The notes under the pieces were generated by a model, which was given only the letters and a program-made list of their open reading frames with translations, did not search any database and had not been told where the DNA came from. Shown one piece after another: positions 1 to 5,634 of a DNA stretch of 9,589 bases. The DNA is from Thermoplasmata archaeon (GTDB lineage: Archaea > Thermoplasmatota > Thermoplasmata > UBA184): assembly GCA_021827545.1 (NCBI GenBank), contig JAKAVH010000185.1:1-9589 (forward strand), read 5' to 3'. The position numbers and the translations under genes were made by a program. Numbering within the stretch: the first letter of the stretch is position 1; the number at the start of each line of letters is the position of its first letter.

Positions 1-439
1 CCGCGATCGCGACGTTCACGGGGAGCGCCCCCTGCTCGCGCACGTGCGCCTCCGTCGTGTCGAAATGCATGTTGTTCGGCACGGCGTCGCCCGGTCGGAC
101 CAACGCCCGGAACAAGAGGTGCTCCGCCGCCCGACCCTGGTGCGTCGGGACGACGTGCTCGAAACCCGTCAGCCGCCGGACGGTCTCGAAGAACCGGTCG
201 AAGTTGCGGCTGCCCGCATAGCTTTCGTCGCCGCTCAGCAACCCCGCCCACTGCCGGTCGCTCATCGCGCCGGTCCCGGAATCGGTCAAGAGGTCGATCG
301 TGACCTCGTCGGACTTCAGGTTGAACAGGTTGTAGCCGGCGCGCTCGAGCGCCCGTTCGCGGTCGGCTCGGCTCGGGCGGGCGAGCCGCTCGACGACCTT
401 GATTGCGTACGGCTCGAAGGGAAGCGGTTCGTCGACCAC
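1..439 (-). CDS. tnaA: Tryptophanase / tyrosine phenol-lyase family PLP enzyme, N-terminal part (runs off the window)
   Basis: This is the first 146 codons of a beta-eliminating lyase, a PLP enzyme of aromatic amino acid breakdown that releases pyruvate, ammonia and indole (or phenol). The translated minus strand shows family blocks in the right order: a start resembling LPEPFRIRVIE (here LPFEPYAIKVVE), IDLLTDSGTGAMSDRQWAG near residues 50-68, GDESYAGSRNF, VVPTHQGRAAEHLL and NMHFDTTEAH. The FDTT..H block looks more like tryptophanase than tyrosine phenol-lyase, but AMSDRQWAG also occurs in the latter, so the substrate is undecided. The PLP-binding lysine lies beyond the window edge. The GTG at 439 is chosen because it lies three to four residues before the conserved start and an in-frame TAG, the ksgA stop, closes the frame upstream. 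The gap to ksgA is 24 bases. A TATA-like box inside the end of ksgA sits about 29 bases before the GTG, suggesting its own leaderless transcript. Confidence 0.85.
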   Translation of the reverse strand, partial: MVDEPLPFEPYAIKVVERLARPSRADRERALERAGYNLFNLKSDEVTIDLLTDSGTGAMSDRQWAGLLSGDESYAGSRNFDRFFETVRRLTGFEHVVPTHQGRAAEHLLFRALVRPGDAVPNNMHFDTTEAHVREQGALPVNVAIA

Positions 440-463
440 GATCCGAGCGCGGACCGGCCGAGG

Positions 464-1342
464 CTATTTATCGCGGTCCCCCGCCCACGCCCGGGCGAGC
501 GCGACGAACTGCTCGAAGTCGAGCTCTTCGGGCCGCCGCCGCTCCCAGTCGTCCGGCCAGCCGGCGGCCCGGGCGAGCGCGCGCGCGTCGCCCGGATCAG
601 CGAGCGCCGGCACGAGGTTCTTGAGCTGCTTGCGCCGGTGGCGGAAGAGCGTCGAGACGACCCGGTCGAACCGGCGTCGATCGACGTCGGGTCCCGGGCC
701 ATCGCGCCGTACGAGGCGGACGAGCTGGCCAGAGACCTTCGGCGTCGGGTAGAACGCGCGGCTCGGCACGACCGCGAACGTCTCGGCCGTGCCGTACCAG
801 CGCGCGGCGAGCGTGAGCCGGCCGTACGCCCGTCCCCCGGGCGCCGCCGCGAGCCGCTCGGCGACCTCCCGCTGGACGAGGACGACGATCCGGCCGACGC
901 CCGATTCGAACAAGCGAAGGAGGATCTCGGAGGCGCGCGAGAACGGCAGGTTGCCGACCACGGTCCGGACGCCCGAGAAATCGACGGCGAGCGCGTCGGC
1001 CTCTCGGACGCGGACGGCCGGGCCGAACGCCCGCGTCAGGTGCTCGGCGAGCCGCGGGTCGCGCTCGACGACCGTGAGGTCGCGCACCCCCCGGCGTAAG
1101 AGCGCGCGCGTGAGGACACCGAGGCCGCCGCCGATCTCGACGACGGGGCCGCTCACGTCCCCGTCGAGGAGCGCCGATTCGGCGTCCGCGATGAACGGGT
1201 CGGCGAGGAACGACTGGCCGAGCGCGCGGCTCGGCCGGATCCCGAGCCGATCGAGGGCGGCGGCCGTCTCGGCGTGCGATGACGGGACGACGGCGCCCCC
1301 GGCGTCACGGGGCGACGAAGAGCCGGTACTTGTCCTCGACAC
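464..1342 (-). CDS. ksgA: 16S rRNA (adenine-N6,N6)-dimethyltransferase KsgA/RsmA (Dim1)
   Basis: It dimethylates two adjacent adenines in the 3'-terminal helix 45 of 16S rRNA, using S-adenosylmethionine, late in small-subunit assembly. The 292-residue protein shows the family entry motif LGQSFLADPF (residues 41-50), the SAM-binding motif VVEIGGGLG (67-75), the acidic ribose-binding motif VVERD (91-95), DAL (116-118) and the catalytic motif GNLPF at 130-134, where NLPY is more usual. The later FYPTPKV (197-203) and FRHRRKQL (233-240) blocks are also typical. Start: the GTG at 1342 is preceded by GGAG seven bases upstream and overlaps the end of the DUF655 gene by 38 bases. I see no other start before the conserved region. 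The first 25 residues or so are poorly conserved. The order DUF655-ksgA recurs in archaea, supporting a shared ribosome-related transcript. Confidence 0.95.
   Translation of the reverse strand: MSRTSTGSSSPRDAGGAVVPSSHAETAAALDRLGIRPSRALGQSFLADPFIADAESALLDGDVSGPVVEIGGGLGVLTRALLRRGVRDLTVVERDPRLAEHLTRAFGPAVRVREADALAVDFSGVRTVVGNLPFSRASEILLRLFESGVGRIVVLVQREVAERLAAAPGGRAYGRLTLAARWYGTAETFAVVPSRAFYPTPKVSGQLVRLVRRDGPGPDVDRRRFDRVVSTLFRHRRKQLKNLVPALADPGDARALARAAGWPDDWERRRPEELDFEQFVALARAWAGDRDK
465..471 (-). promoter_or_regulatory. Candidate TATA box for the tryptophanase-like gene
   Basis: The minus strand reads CGATAAATAGCC here, an A/T island in GC-rich sequence, overlapping the last codons and stop of ksgA. 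Its centre is about 29 bases before the GTG at 439, the spacing expected of a leaderless archaeal promoter. It overlaps coding sequence, so it could be chance. Confidence 0.45.
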
Positions 1343-1853
1343 CGGTGAGCTCCGCCAAGATCCGGCTCACGACGAGCTGGGTCGGCGCCTTGATCGGCAC
1401 CCGGCGCTCCATCTCCTCGAAGCTCGCGAACGGGCCTTTCCGACGCTCGTCGACGATCGCCTGCATCGTCTTCTTCCCGATCCCCGGCAACAGTTCGAGC
1501 AGATGGAACCGGCGCGACACGGCGTCCGCCTCGTTGAAGAACCGCAGGTACCGGTCCGCGCGCGCCCGCACCGCCGCTTCGAGCGCGGTCGGCAGCTCGG
1601 CCCGGGCCGCGACCGTCAACTCCTCGTACGGCACGCGGCGGCGGACGTGGTCGATCGGAGGGGCGACACTCCCTTCGGGCAGGAGCGGGATCCGCCGCCC
1701 GACGGAGAGCGGGACGTTCGGCTTCGGGACGATCTCGAGCAGCTTGAGCTCGTCCTCACCGACGGCGAGGGCGACCGGCTGACGAGAGAACCCCCGTTCG
1801 GTCGACCGACCGTTCGGCAGGTAATCGAGCACGTAGGCGTAGCGTTCGACCAT
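1305..1853 (-). CDS. DUF655 family helix-hairpin-helix protein
   Basis: This 182-residue protein matches the archaeal DUF655 family. It has the characteristic opening YAYVLDYLPNG, an OB-like beta-rich N-terminal half (roughly 1-75), then a helical part with a helix-hairpin-helix motif LLPGIGKKT (121-129) followed by the second helix and a FASFEEMERRV block. Helix-hairpin-helix motifs bind nucleic acid without sequence specificity. The biochemical role of the family is not established to my knowledge. Its conserved place directly before ksgA suggests, as inference, a role in rRNA processing or ribosome maturation. The ATG at 1853 starts 12 bases after the rpo4 stop codon, with a GGGG stretch a few bases upstream as a weak ribosome-binding site. 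The end overlaps the ksgA start by 38 bases. Confidence 0.92.
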   Translation of the reverse strand: MVERYAYVLDYLPNGRSTERGFSRQPVALAVGEDELKLLEIVPKPNVPLSVGRRIPLLPEGSVAPPIDHVRRRVPYEELTVAARAELPTALEAAVRARADRYLRFFNEADAVSRRFHLLELLPGIGKKTMQAIVDERRKGPFASFEEMERRVPIKAPTQLVVSRILAELTGVEDKYRLFVAP

Positions 1854-1865
1854 GATCGGCCCCTG

Positions 1866-2180
1866 TCATCGGTACCGGGCCACGGCTTCGAGGATCTTCG
1901 TGACGTCGTCCTCCTGGAGCGCGGCGCGCTCGCGGGAGAACAGGAGGCGGACCTCCTCGGGATACTGCGGCAGGATGTCGGCGATCTTCACCGCCACGGC
2001 GTGGTCGACGTTCGGGATCGTCCGGAGCTCGGCGATCAGCTTCTCCGCGTCCGCGCTCGACAGCCGGGCGAACAGCTCGGCATGCTCGCGGGCGAGCGCG
2101 GCCTCCCGGGGGAGCGTCCGCTGGCCGGCCGCCTCCGTCAGGAGCTCTTTGACGCGGGCGAGCGGAACGGGCTCAGGCAT
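1866..2180 (-). CDS. rpo4: DNA-directed RNA polymerase subunit Rpo4 (subunit F, Rpb4-like)
   Basis: Rpo4 pairs with Rpo7 to form the stalk of archaeal RNA polymerase, which helps open complex formation, transcript binding and termination. The 104-residue protein is about family length. It has a variable N-terminal tip-associated part followed by the conserved HRDC-like helical domain, recognisable from LRTIPNVDHAVAVKIADILP (about 53-72), PEEVRLLFSRER and the closing DDVTKILEAVARY. The gene overlaps the end of the L21e gene by 8 bases and has a clear GAGGGAG ribosome-binding site within it. L21e-Rpo4-DUF655-KsgA is a gene order conserved across many archaea, which strengthens the call. Confidence 0.93.
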   Translation of the reverse strand: MPEPVPLARVKELLTEAAGQRTLPREAALAREHAELFARLSSADAEKLIAELRTIPNVDHAVAVKIADILPQYPEEVRLLFSRERAALQEDDVTKILEAVARYR

Positions 2181-2481
2181 CGGCTCCCTCTCGGAACGGG
2201 GCGAGGTGGACCGGCCGCGCGATCAGCGTCTTGCGCTTCCCGCCGTCCGTGAAGGTGAGGACGTACGCTCGCCCCCGGGGGGCGACGACCGTCGCGACCC
2301 GGCCCTGGTAGCGCGGGTGCGGCTGGCCGCGCGGCTCGGACGGCTCGATCCGGACCTGGACCTTCTCGCCGGGCGAGAAGACTCGCAACACGCGCGTCAC
2401 CGGAGGGAGTCCCCGCTCCCGGACGTCCTTCGTGAACGTCCCCCGGGTGCGTGACCTAAACCCTTTGCTGCTCTTGACCAT
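2173..2481 (-). CDS. rpl21e: Large-subunit ribosomal protein L21e
   Basis: This archaeal/eukaryotic ribosomal protein of the large subunit is 102 residues long, about the usual size. The basic start MVKSSKGFRSRTRG is the family signature, and the SH3-like core shows FSPGEKVQVRI (about 35-45), HPRYQGRVATVV and RGRAYVLTFTDGGKRK, ending in ARPVHL. The ATG at 2481 gives the expected N-terminus and overlaps the end of the pus10 gene by 26 bases. The stop overlaps the rpo4 start by 8 bases, so all three genes are almost certainly on one transcript. Nothing looks damaged. Confidence 0.95.
   Translation of the reverse strand: MVKSSKGFRSRTRGTFTKDVRERGLPPVTRVLRVFSPGEKVQVRIEPSEPRGQPHPRYQGRVATVVAPRGRAYVLTFTDGGKRKTLIARPVHLAPFREGADA
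2184..2190 (-). promoter_or_regulatory. Ribosome-binding site of rpo4 (GAGGGAG)
   Basis: The minus strand reads GAGGGAG three bases before the ATG at 2180, close to the archaeal anti-Shine-Dalgarno complement. It lies inside the last codons of the L21e gene, so rpo4 is probably translated by coupling. Confidence 0.6.
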
Positions 2482-3718
2482 CGATGACCTCGGAGTCGTG
2501 CACCTCGACGACGTCTAGGAACGTGACCTTGAGCGGCGCGCCGACGAGGCTCGACAGATTCGGTTCGGTGCGCCCTCCATCGCCTTCCACCCACTCTTTG
2601 ACGTACGTTCCGCTCTCGGTCCGTAGTTCGAGCGTGAACCGTCCGTTCGCCGCCTCCACGAGCTCGGCCCGGACCAGGCGACGGGGCCGGACATGGTCGC
2701 CGCGCCGGTGGGCCACCCGCGTCGGAGTGCGTTGGAGGATCGCTCGGCCCGCGGCACGTTCGAGCGCCTCCTTAACCTTTGCCTCCGGCACGTCGCCCTC
2801 CACCCCGACCCGGTAGCTCTTCTCGGGGGTCGCCTCCTTGACGGCGACCACATCGGCCGCCGTCGCCCACGCCGCCCCGACCACCTCGACCCGACCGGCC
2901 GCGGTGCGGCCGAGCTCGTCGAGCACCGGCGCCAACGGAAATTGCCGTCGCTTCGGCCGGATCAGCTCGAGAACGAACGGCCGCCCGCGGCCGAGCATCC
3001 GGGCGTCGATGTCTTCGCGGCCCATCCCGTGAAACCGCGTCCCTTCCGCCTCCGCGGCCCGGACGAACGGGGCGCCCACGAGCTCTTCGACGCTCGTCGG
3101 GTACGTCCGGCCCGTGCCCGCGCAGTGCGTGCACCCCCGGCCTCGGCAGCGGCGGCACGGCCAGCGGGTCTGCGGGAGGGACCGGTCGAGCTTGCGGTAC
3201 CGGCCCCGCACGTAGACCGGAAGGACGGTGAGCTCGACGATCCCGACCGGGAGGTCGGCGAGGAAGACGACGTCCGGGTCGGTCGAGGTCCCTTCCGTGG
3301 ACGTCGCGGCGGCGAGGCGCTTTCCCCACTCCCGATTGAACGCCGAGCGCGCGCTCTCCGCGGCCGACGTCGGGAGCTCGGCCCAGAGGGCCTCTTCCCG
3401 CGCGAGCAGCTCGGGATCCCAGCGTGATCCGCACGTGAACCGGTGCCACTCGTACCCTTGGGCGACCCGAAGCGCTCGGTCGACCCACGTGCCGTATCGG
3501 GCGAACAGCCCGTGGCAGAGCGCGCAATCGGCGGGCCACGCGTGACCGGGCGCGCCCGCGCGTCGGGCGACCGCCTCGGCCCGCTCGGGATTCGTCCAAC
3601 CGTGGCCGAGCCGGCCGAACAAGCGCCCCGTGCACTCGGCGCAGAGGCGAAGGGCGAGCGCCCGCTCGGCGAGCGCGGCCGATAGCTCGGGAGGGTCGAA
3701 GGTCGACGAGGCCGTCAC
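2456..3718 (-). CDS. pus10: tRNA pseudouridine(54/55) synthase Pus10
   Basis: Pus10 makes pseudouridine 55, and in many archaea also 54, in the T-loop of tRNA. From the GTG at 3718 the protein is 420 residues. It has an N-terminal zinc site with two Cys pairs (C26/C29 and C65/C68), then a THUMP-like region and a DnaJ-like Cys insertion CRRCRGRGCTHC (188-199), typical of archaeal Pus10. The catalytic motif GMGREDIDARMLGRGRPF follows, with the likely nucleophile Asp236. The C-terminal block RTESGTYVKEWVEGDGGRT matches the synthase fold's end. A longer reading from GTG 3787 would add 23 unconserved residues and overlap nikR by 44 bases. I prefer 3718 because it starts just before the conserved region and leaves 25 bases after the nikR stop. 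The C-terminus overlaps the L21e gene by 26 bases. Confidence 0.93.
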   Translation of the reverse strand: MTASSTFDPPELSAALAERALALRLCAECTGRLFGRLGHGWTNPERAEAVARRAGAPGHAWPADCALCHGLFARYGTWVDRALRVAQGYEWHRFTCGSRWDPELLAREEALWAELPTSAAESARSAFNREWGKRLAAATSTEGTSTDPDVVFLADLPVGIVELTVLPVYVRGRYRKLDRSLPQTRWPCRRCRGRGCTHCAGTGRTYPTSVEELVGAPFVRAAEAEGTRFHGMGREDIDARMLGRGRPFVLELIRPKRRQFPLAPVLDELGRTAAGRVEVVGAAWATAADVVAVKEATPEKSYRVGVEGDVPEAKVKEALERAAGRAILQRTPTRVAHRRGDHVRPRRLVRAELVEAANGRFTLELRTESGTYVKEWVEGDGGRTEPNLSSLVGAPLKVTFLDVVEVHDSEVIDGQEQQRV

Positions 3719-3741
3719 GCCGGCCGACGGGCACGCGCCGC

Positions 3742-3748
3742 TTTCAAG
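3742..3748 (-). promoter_or_regulatory. Possible weak promoter element before pus10
   Basis: The minus strand reads CACACTTGAAAGCG around 3740-3753, a small A/T-rich patch centred about 27 bases before the GTG at 3718 and overlapping the nikR stop codon. The spacing would suit a leaderless internal promoter separating nickel genes from the translation cluster. The box itself is a poor TATA match, so this is tentative. Confidence 0.25.
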
Positions 3749-4370
3749 TGTGCGCCCCCCCGGTCGCGGCGGCTCGCGAACCCGCACCGGCCCGAAAGTC
3801 GCCCGGCTCGCCCGAAGCCGCGTGGCGCGCGCGGCCGACCCGGCCGAACGACCGCCGGGAGCGCCCGGCCCGCCCCTGGGATACCGCGACGCGATGGTCG
3901 TGCGCCCCGGGCGAACGTCGGCGGGCCGGCCCGGCGCCGAGCGAGAGGCGCGTCGGGGCGAGGAGGTACTGCCCGGCTTGGATCCCCTTGACGCCCCGCA
4001 GGTCTTCGGCCGCCCGCTCGATCTCGCCGCGGGGGCCGATCAGCACCATCACTTCGAGGCAGGCGTCGTCCCGCAGGTGGACGTGCATCGACGAGCGAAG
4101 CCGGTCACCCCAGCGGTGCTGGGCCTCGGTGAGCCGCCGCTGGACGTTCGGCGCCCGGTGGTTGTACAGCACCAACAGGCAGCCGCTCGCCTCGGTCGTC
4201 GAGTCGGAGAGGACCGTCTCGGCTTCCATGCGGCGGATCAAGAACCGGATTGCCTCGGACCGGCTGGCCGAATTGCGCAGCTCGACCCACCGGTCGAGCT
4301 GGGCGAGCTCTTCCGGCCGGAGCGAAATGCCTGTGCGGACGACCCCGTGCGGCACGGCGCGGCCCGTCAC
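3744..4370 (-). CDS. nikR: NikR nickel-responsive ribbon-helix-helix regulator with a long C-terminal tail
   Basis: NikR is a tetrameric DNA-binding protein that senses Ni(II) and usually represses nickel uptake genes. From GTG 4370 the protein is 208 residues. It has a ribbon-helix-helix DNA-binding domain (VRTGISLRPEELAQLDRWVE to about residue 50, including SRSEAIRFLIRR) and an ACT-like metal domain. The square-planar nickel ligands of E. coli NikR (H76, H87, H89, C95) have exact counterparts at the same spacing: H85, H96, H98 and C104, within HVHLRDDACLEVMVLIGP. The core ends near residue 136, the normal family length. About 70 further residues rich in Arg, Gly and Ala look unlike NikR. 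The GTG at 4370 overlaps the permease stop (GTGA) and has GGAG five bases upstream; GTG 4355 is an alternative. The gene follows the NiCoT permease it probably regulates. Confidence 0.9.
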   Translation of the reverse strand: MTGRAVPHGVVRTGISLRPEELAQLDRWVELRNSASRSEAIRFLIRRMEAETVLSDSTTEASGCLLVLYNHRAPNVQRRLTEAQHRWGDRLRSSMHVHLRDDACLEVMVLIGPRGEIERAAEDLRGVKGIQAGQYLLAPTRLSLGAGPARRRSPGAHDHRVAVSQGRAGRSRRSFGRVGRARHAASGEPGDFRAGAGSRAAATGGAHT

Positions 4371-5470
4371 CCCGACTCCGAGGCCGGCGGGGCCGGGCCG
4401 GCCCGGAACCCCCGCTCCTCGTAGCGCTTCCATCGGTAGATCGCCATCGCGACGAGCCAGGCGCCGAGGAACAGCCCGACGATCGCGATGCCGATGCGCG
4501 AGAAACTGAGGCCGTTCAGCCAGTCCCAGAACGGGCCGCCCCAGCCGAGCTCGGACGAGAGCACCTGGAGCAGCTCGATCCCGCCGATCAAAAAGGCGAC
4601 GAGCACGCTGATGACGGTGAGCGTGAGGTTGTAGTAGATCTTGCGGATCGGATGGAGGAACGCCCAGCCGTACGCGTAGCGCATCGCGACCCCGTCCGTC
4701 GTGTCGGCAAGGACCATGCCGCACGTGAACAGGAGCGGGAGGAGCAGGACCGCCCAGATCGGGATCGACGTGGTGACGGCGAAGCCGACGCTGAAGCTGA
4801 TCAGTAGCACCTCGGTCGCGGTGTCGAATCCGAGCCCGAAGAGAACGCCGATCGGGTAGATATCCCGCGGTCGCCGGACGACCCGGAAGAGCCGGCCGAA
4901 GTACCGGTACAGCAGGCCGCGCTTCTCCATCTGCTGGTCGAGTTCCGCTTGGGAGTACCGTCCCTCGCGCAGGTCCCGGAAGATCCGATAGACGCCGACG
5001 ACGATGACGACGTTGACGAGGCCGATGACGAACAGGAAGACCCCCGAGATGAGCGTGCCGAGCACCGCCCCGACGTTCGCGAACGTCGTGTAGTAGCTCT
5101 TGACGAACTCGGTGGCGGCGACGAGTCCGACGATCATCCCGACGACGACCGTCGAGTGGCCGAGCGAGAACCACGTGCCGACGGTGAGCGGGCGCTCGCC
5201 GTCGTTCAAGAGCTTGCGGGTGGTGTTGTCGATCGCCGCGATGTGGTCGCAGTCGAAGCCGTGCTTGAGCCCGAGGAAGTACGCCGTGAGCGCGAGTCCC
5301 GAGAAGATCAGGCCACCGCCCGCGATCTGATCGGAGAAGTTGAACGGAAGGAAGAGGAACGCGGCGACGAACGCCGCGATCGTCACCGCGAAGATCGCGA
5401 CGTACAGGCCGACGATGACGAGCCGCTCCTGGGTCGAAAACGCGGTGCGCGCGGAGGCATCGACCGCCAC
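4367..5470 (-). CDS. NiCoT family nickel/cobalt permease (HoxN/NixA-like)
   Basis: It imports Ni(II) and/or Co(II) across the cytoplasmic membrane as a single secondary transporter. The 367-residue protein has about eight hydrophobic segments. The family signature H-x4-DH appears as LGLKHGFDCDHIAAIDN with H70, D75 and H76 in the second membrane segment. The further signatures FSLGHSTVVV (101-110), LGFDTATE (213-220) and GMVLADTTDG (251-260) are all present, so the transporter looks intact. Sequence alone does not separate nickel from cobalt preference, but the overlapping nikR gene points to nickel. The GTG at 5470 is chosen because a TATA-like box lies about 27 bases upstream, implying a leaderless message. 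The candidate NikR dyad lies immediately beyond it. Nickel could serve urease, hydrogenase or another nickel enzyme, but none is in the window. Confidence 0.95.
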   Translation of the reverse strand: MAVDASARTAFSTQERLVIVGLYVAIFAVTIAAFVAAFLFLPFNFSDQIAGGGLIFSGLALTAYFLGLKHGFDCDHIAAIDNTTRKLLNDGERPLTVGTWFSLGHSTVVVGMIVGLVAATEFVKSYYTTFANVGAVLGTLISGVFLFVIGLVNVVIVVGVYRIFRDLREGRYSQAELDQQMEKRGLLYRYFGRLFRVVRRPRDIYPIGVLFGLGFDTATEVLLISFSVGFAVTTSIPIWAVLLLPLLFTCGMVLADTTDGVAMRYAYGWAFLHPIRKIYYNLTLTVISVLVAFLIGGIELLQVLSSELGWGGPFWDWLNGLSFSRIGIAIVGLFLGAWLVAMAIYRWKRYEERGFRAGPAPPASESG

Positions 5471-5492
5471 GGGCAGCGCAGGGGTCCGACCG

Positions 5493-5500
5493 TAGATAAC
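5493..5500 (-). promoter_or_regulatory. Candidate TATA box of the nickel permease operon
   Basis: The minus strand reads GTTATCTA, centred about 27 bases before the GTG at 5470, the distance expected for a leaderless archaeal transcript. It overlaps the inverted repeat ATAACGGTTAT at 5496-5506, so a protein bound there would block the promoter. Confidence 0.55.
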
Positions 5501-5506
5501 GGTTAT
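5496..5506. repeat. Short inverted repeat ATAACGGTTAT over the permease TATA box
   Basis: ATAAC and GTTAT are reverse complements around a single central G. The repeat covers the TATA-like box of the permease and, because it is nearly symmetrical, could also act in the plus direction. Nine of its bases (AACGGTTAT) recur at 8828-8836 before the recombinase gene, where they also sit at TATA distance, so part of this may be a genome-specific promoter style. Confidence 0.5.
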
Positions 5507-5527
5507 GTCGTTCGAACGAAACGTAAC
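5502..5527. promoter_or_regulatory. Candidate NikR operator (GTTATG-N14-CGTAAC dyad)
   Basis: Two 6-base half-sites, GTTATG (5502-5507) and CGTAAC (5522-5527, reverse complement GTTACG), differ at one base and are 20 bases apart centre to centre. NikR binds widely spaced dyads about two helical turns apart; the E. coli site is GTATGA-N16-TCATAC. The geometry is therefore similar and the half-site differs. The dyad lies just upstream of and touching the TATA box of a NiCoT gene followed by nikR. The assignment is inference from position and symmetry. Confidence 0.45.
5508..5519. repeat. Perfect 12-base palindrome TCGTTCGAACGA
   Basis: This perfect palindrome lies between the two half-sites of the candidate NikR dyad, with its centre one base away from the dyad centre. 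It may be part of the same operator, or an independent site for another dimeric regulator or for the plus-strand gene. Confidence 0.6.
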
Positions 5528-5543
5528 ACGATCCGGCGCGACC

Positions 5544-5563
5544 GTCCGGCGCCGCGGCCGGAC
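5544..5563. repeat. GC-rich hairpin (GTCCGGC / GCCGGAC)
   Basis: A perfect 7-base stem, GTCCGGC at 5544-5550 and GCCGGAC at 5557-5563, encloses the loop GCCGCG. It lies 71 bases before the start of the plus-strand gene. If that gene is transcribed from the A/T-rich region around 5501-5510, the hairpin would be in its 5' leader. No T-tract follows, so it is not an obvious terminator. Confidence 0.45.
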
Positions 5564-5634
5564 CTATCGCGCCGTCCGTCCGGGCCGTCCCGAAGCCTTT
5601 TGCGGGCAAGGGCCATCCGGGCCGGGGTCCGAGC

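Larger units (their letters stand above)
5471..5634. other. Divergent intergenic region between the nickel permease and the DUF6015-like gene
   Basis: These 164 bases are the longest non-coding stretch of the window. The permease-proximal half (to about 5530) is the A/T-richest part, with a TATA box and nested inverted repeats. The half next to the plus-strand gene is GC-rich, with a hairpin at 5544-5563 and an 8-base direct repeat TCCGGCGC at 5532-5539 and 5545-5552. No convincing small gene is visible. Confidence 0.7.

Noticed and set aside
439..466. ksgA ends in TAG and the next gene is in the same frame without another stop, so amber read-through or pyrrolysine insertion would give a KsgA-tryptophanase fusion.
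   Set aside because: KsgA is complete at its normal end, the tryptophanase starts at the family's usual position, and a TATA-like box serves it. The shared frame is expected once in three by chance.
44..2252. Long plus-strand open frames opposite ksgA, DUF655 and rpo4 (including one of 487 codons).
   Set aside because: Their products are Arg/Pro/Ala-rich with no family motifs, and the minus strand has well-recognised genes throughout. In high-GC DNA antisense frames stay open by codon bias.
2772..3734. A long second minus-strand frame within pus10, rich in Arg, Gly and Pro.
   Set aside because: It overlaps the clearly conserved Pus10 frame, has no recognisable motif, and has the composition of an out-of-frame reading of GC-rich coding DNA.
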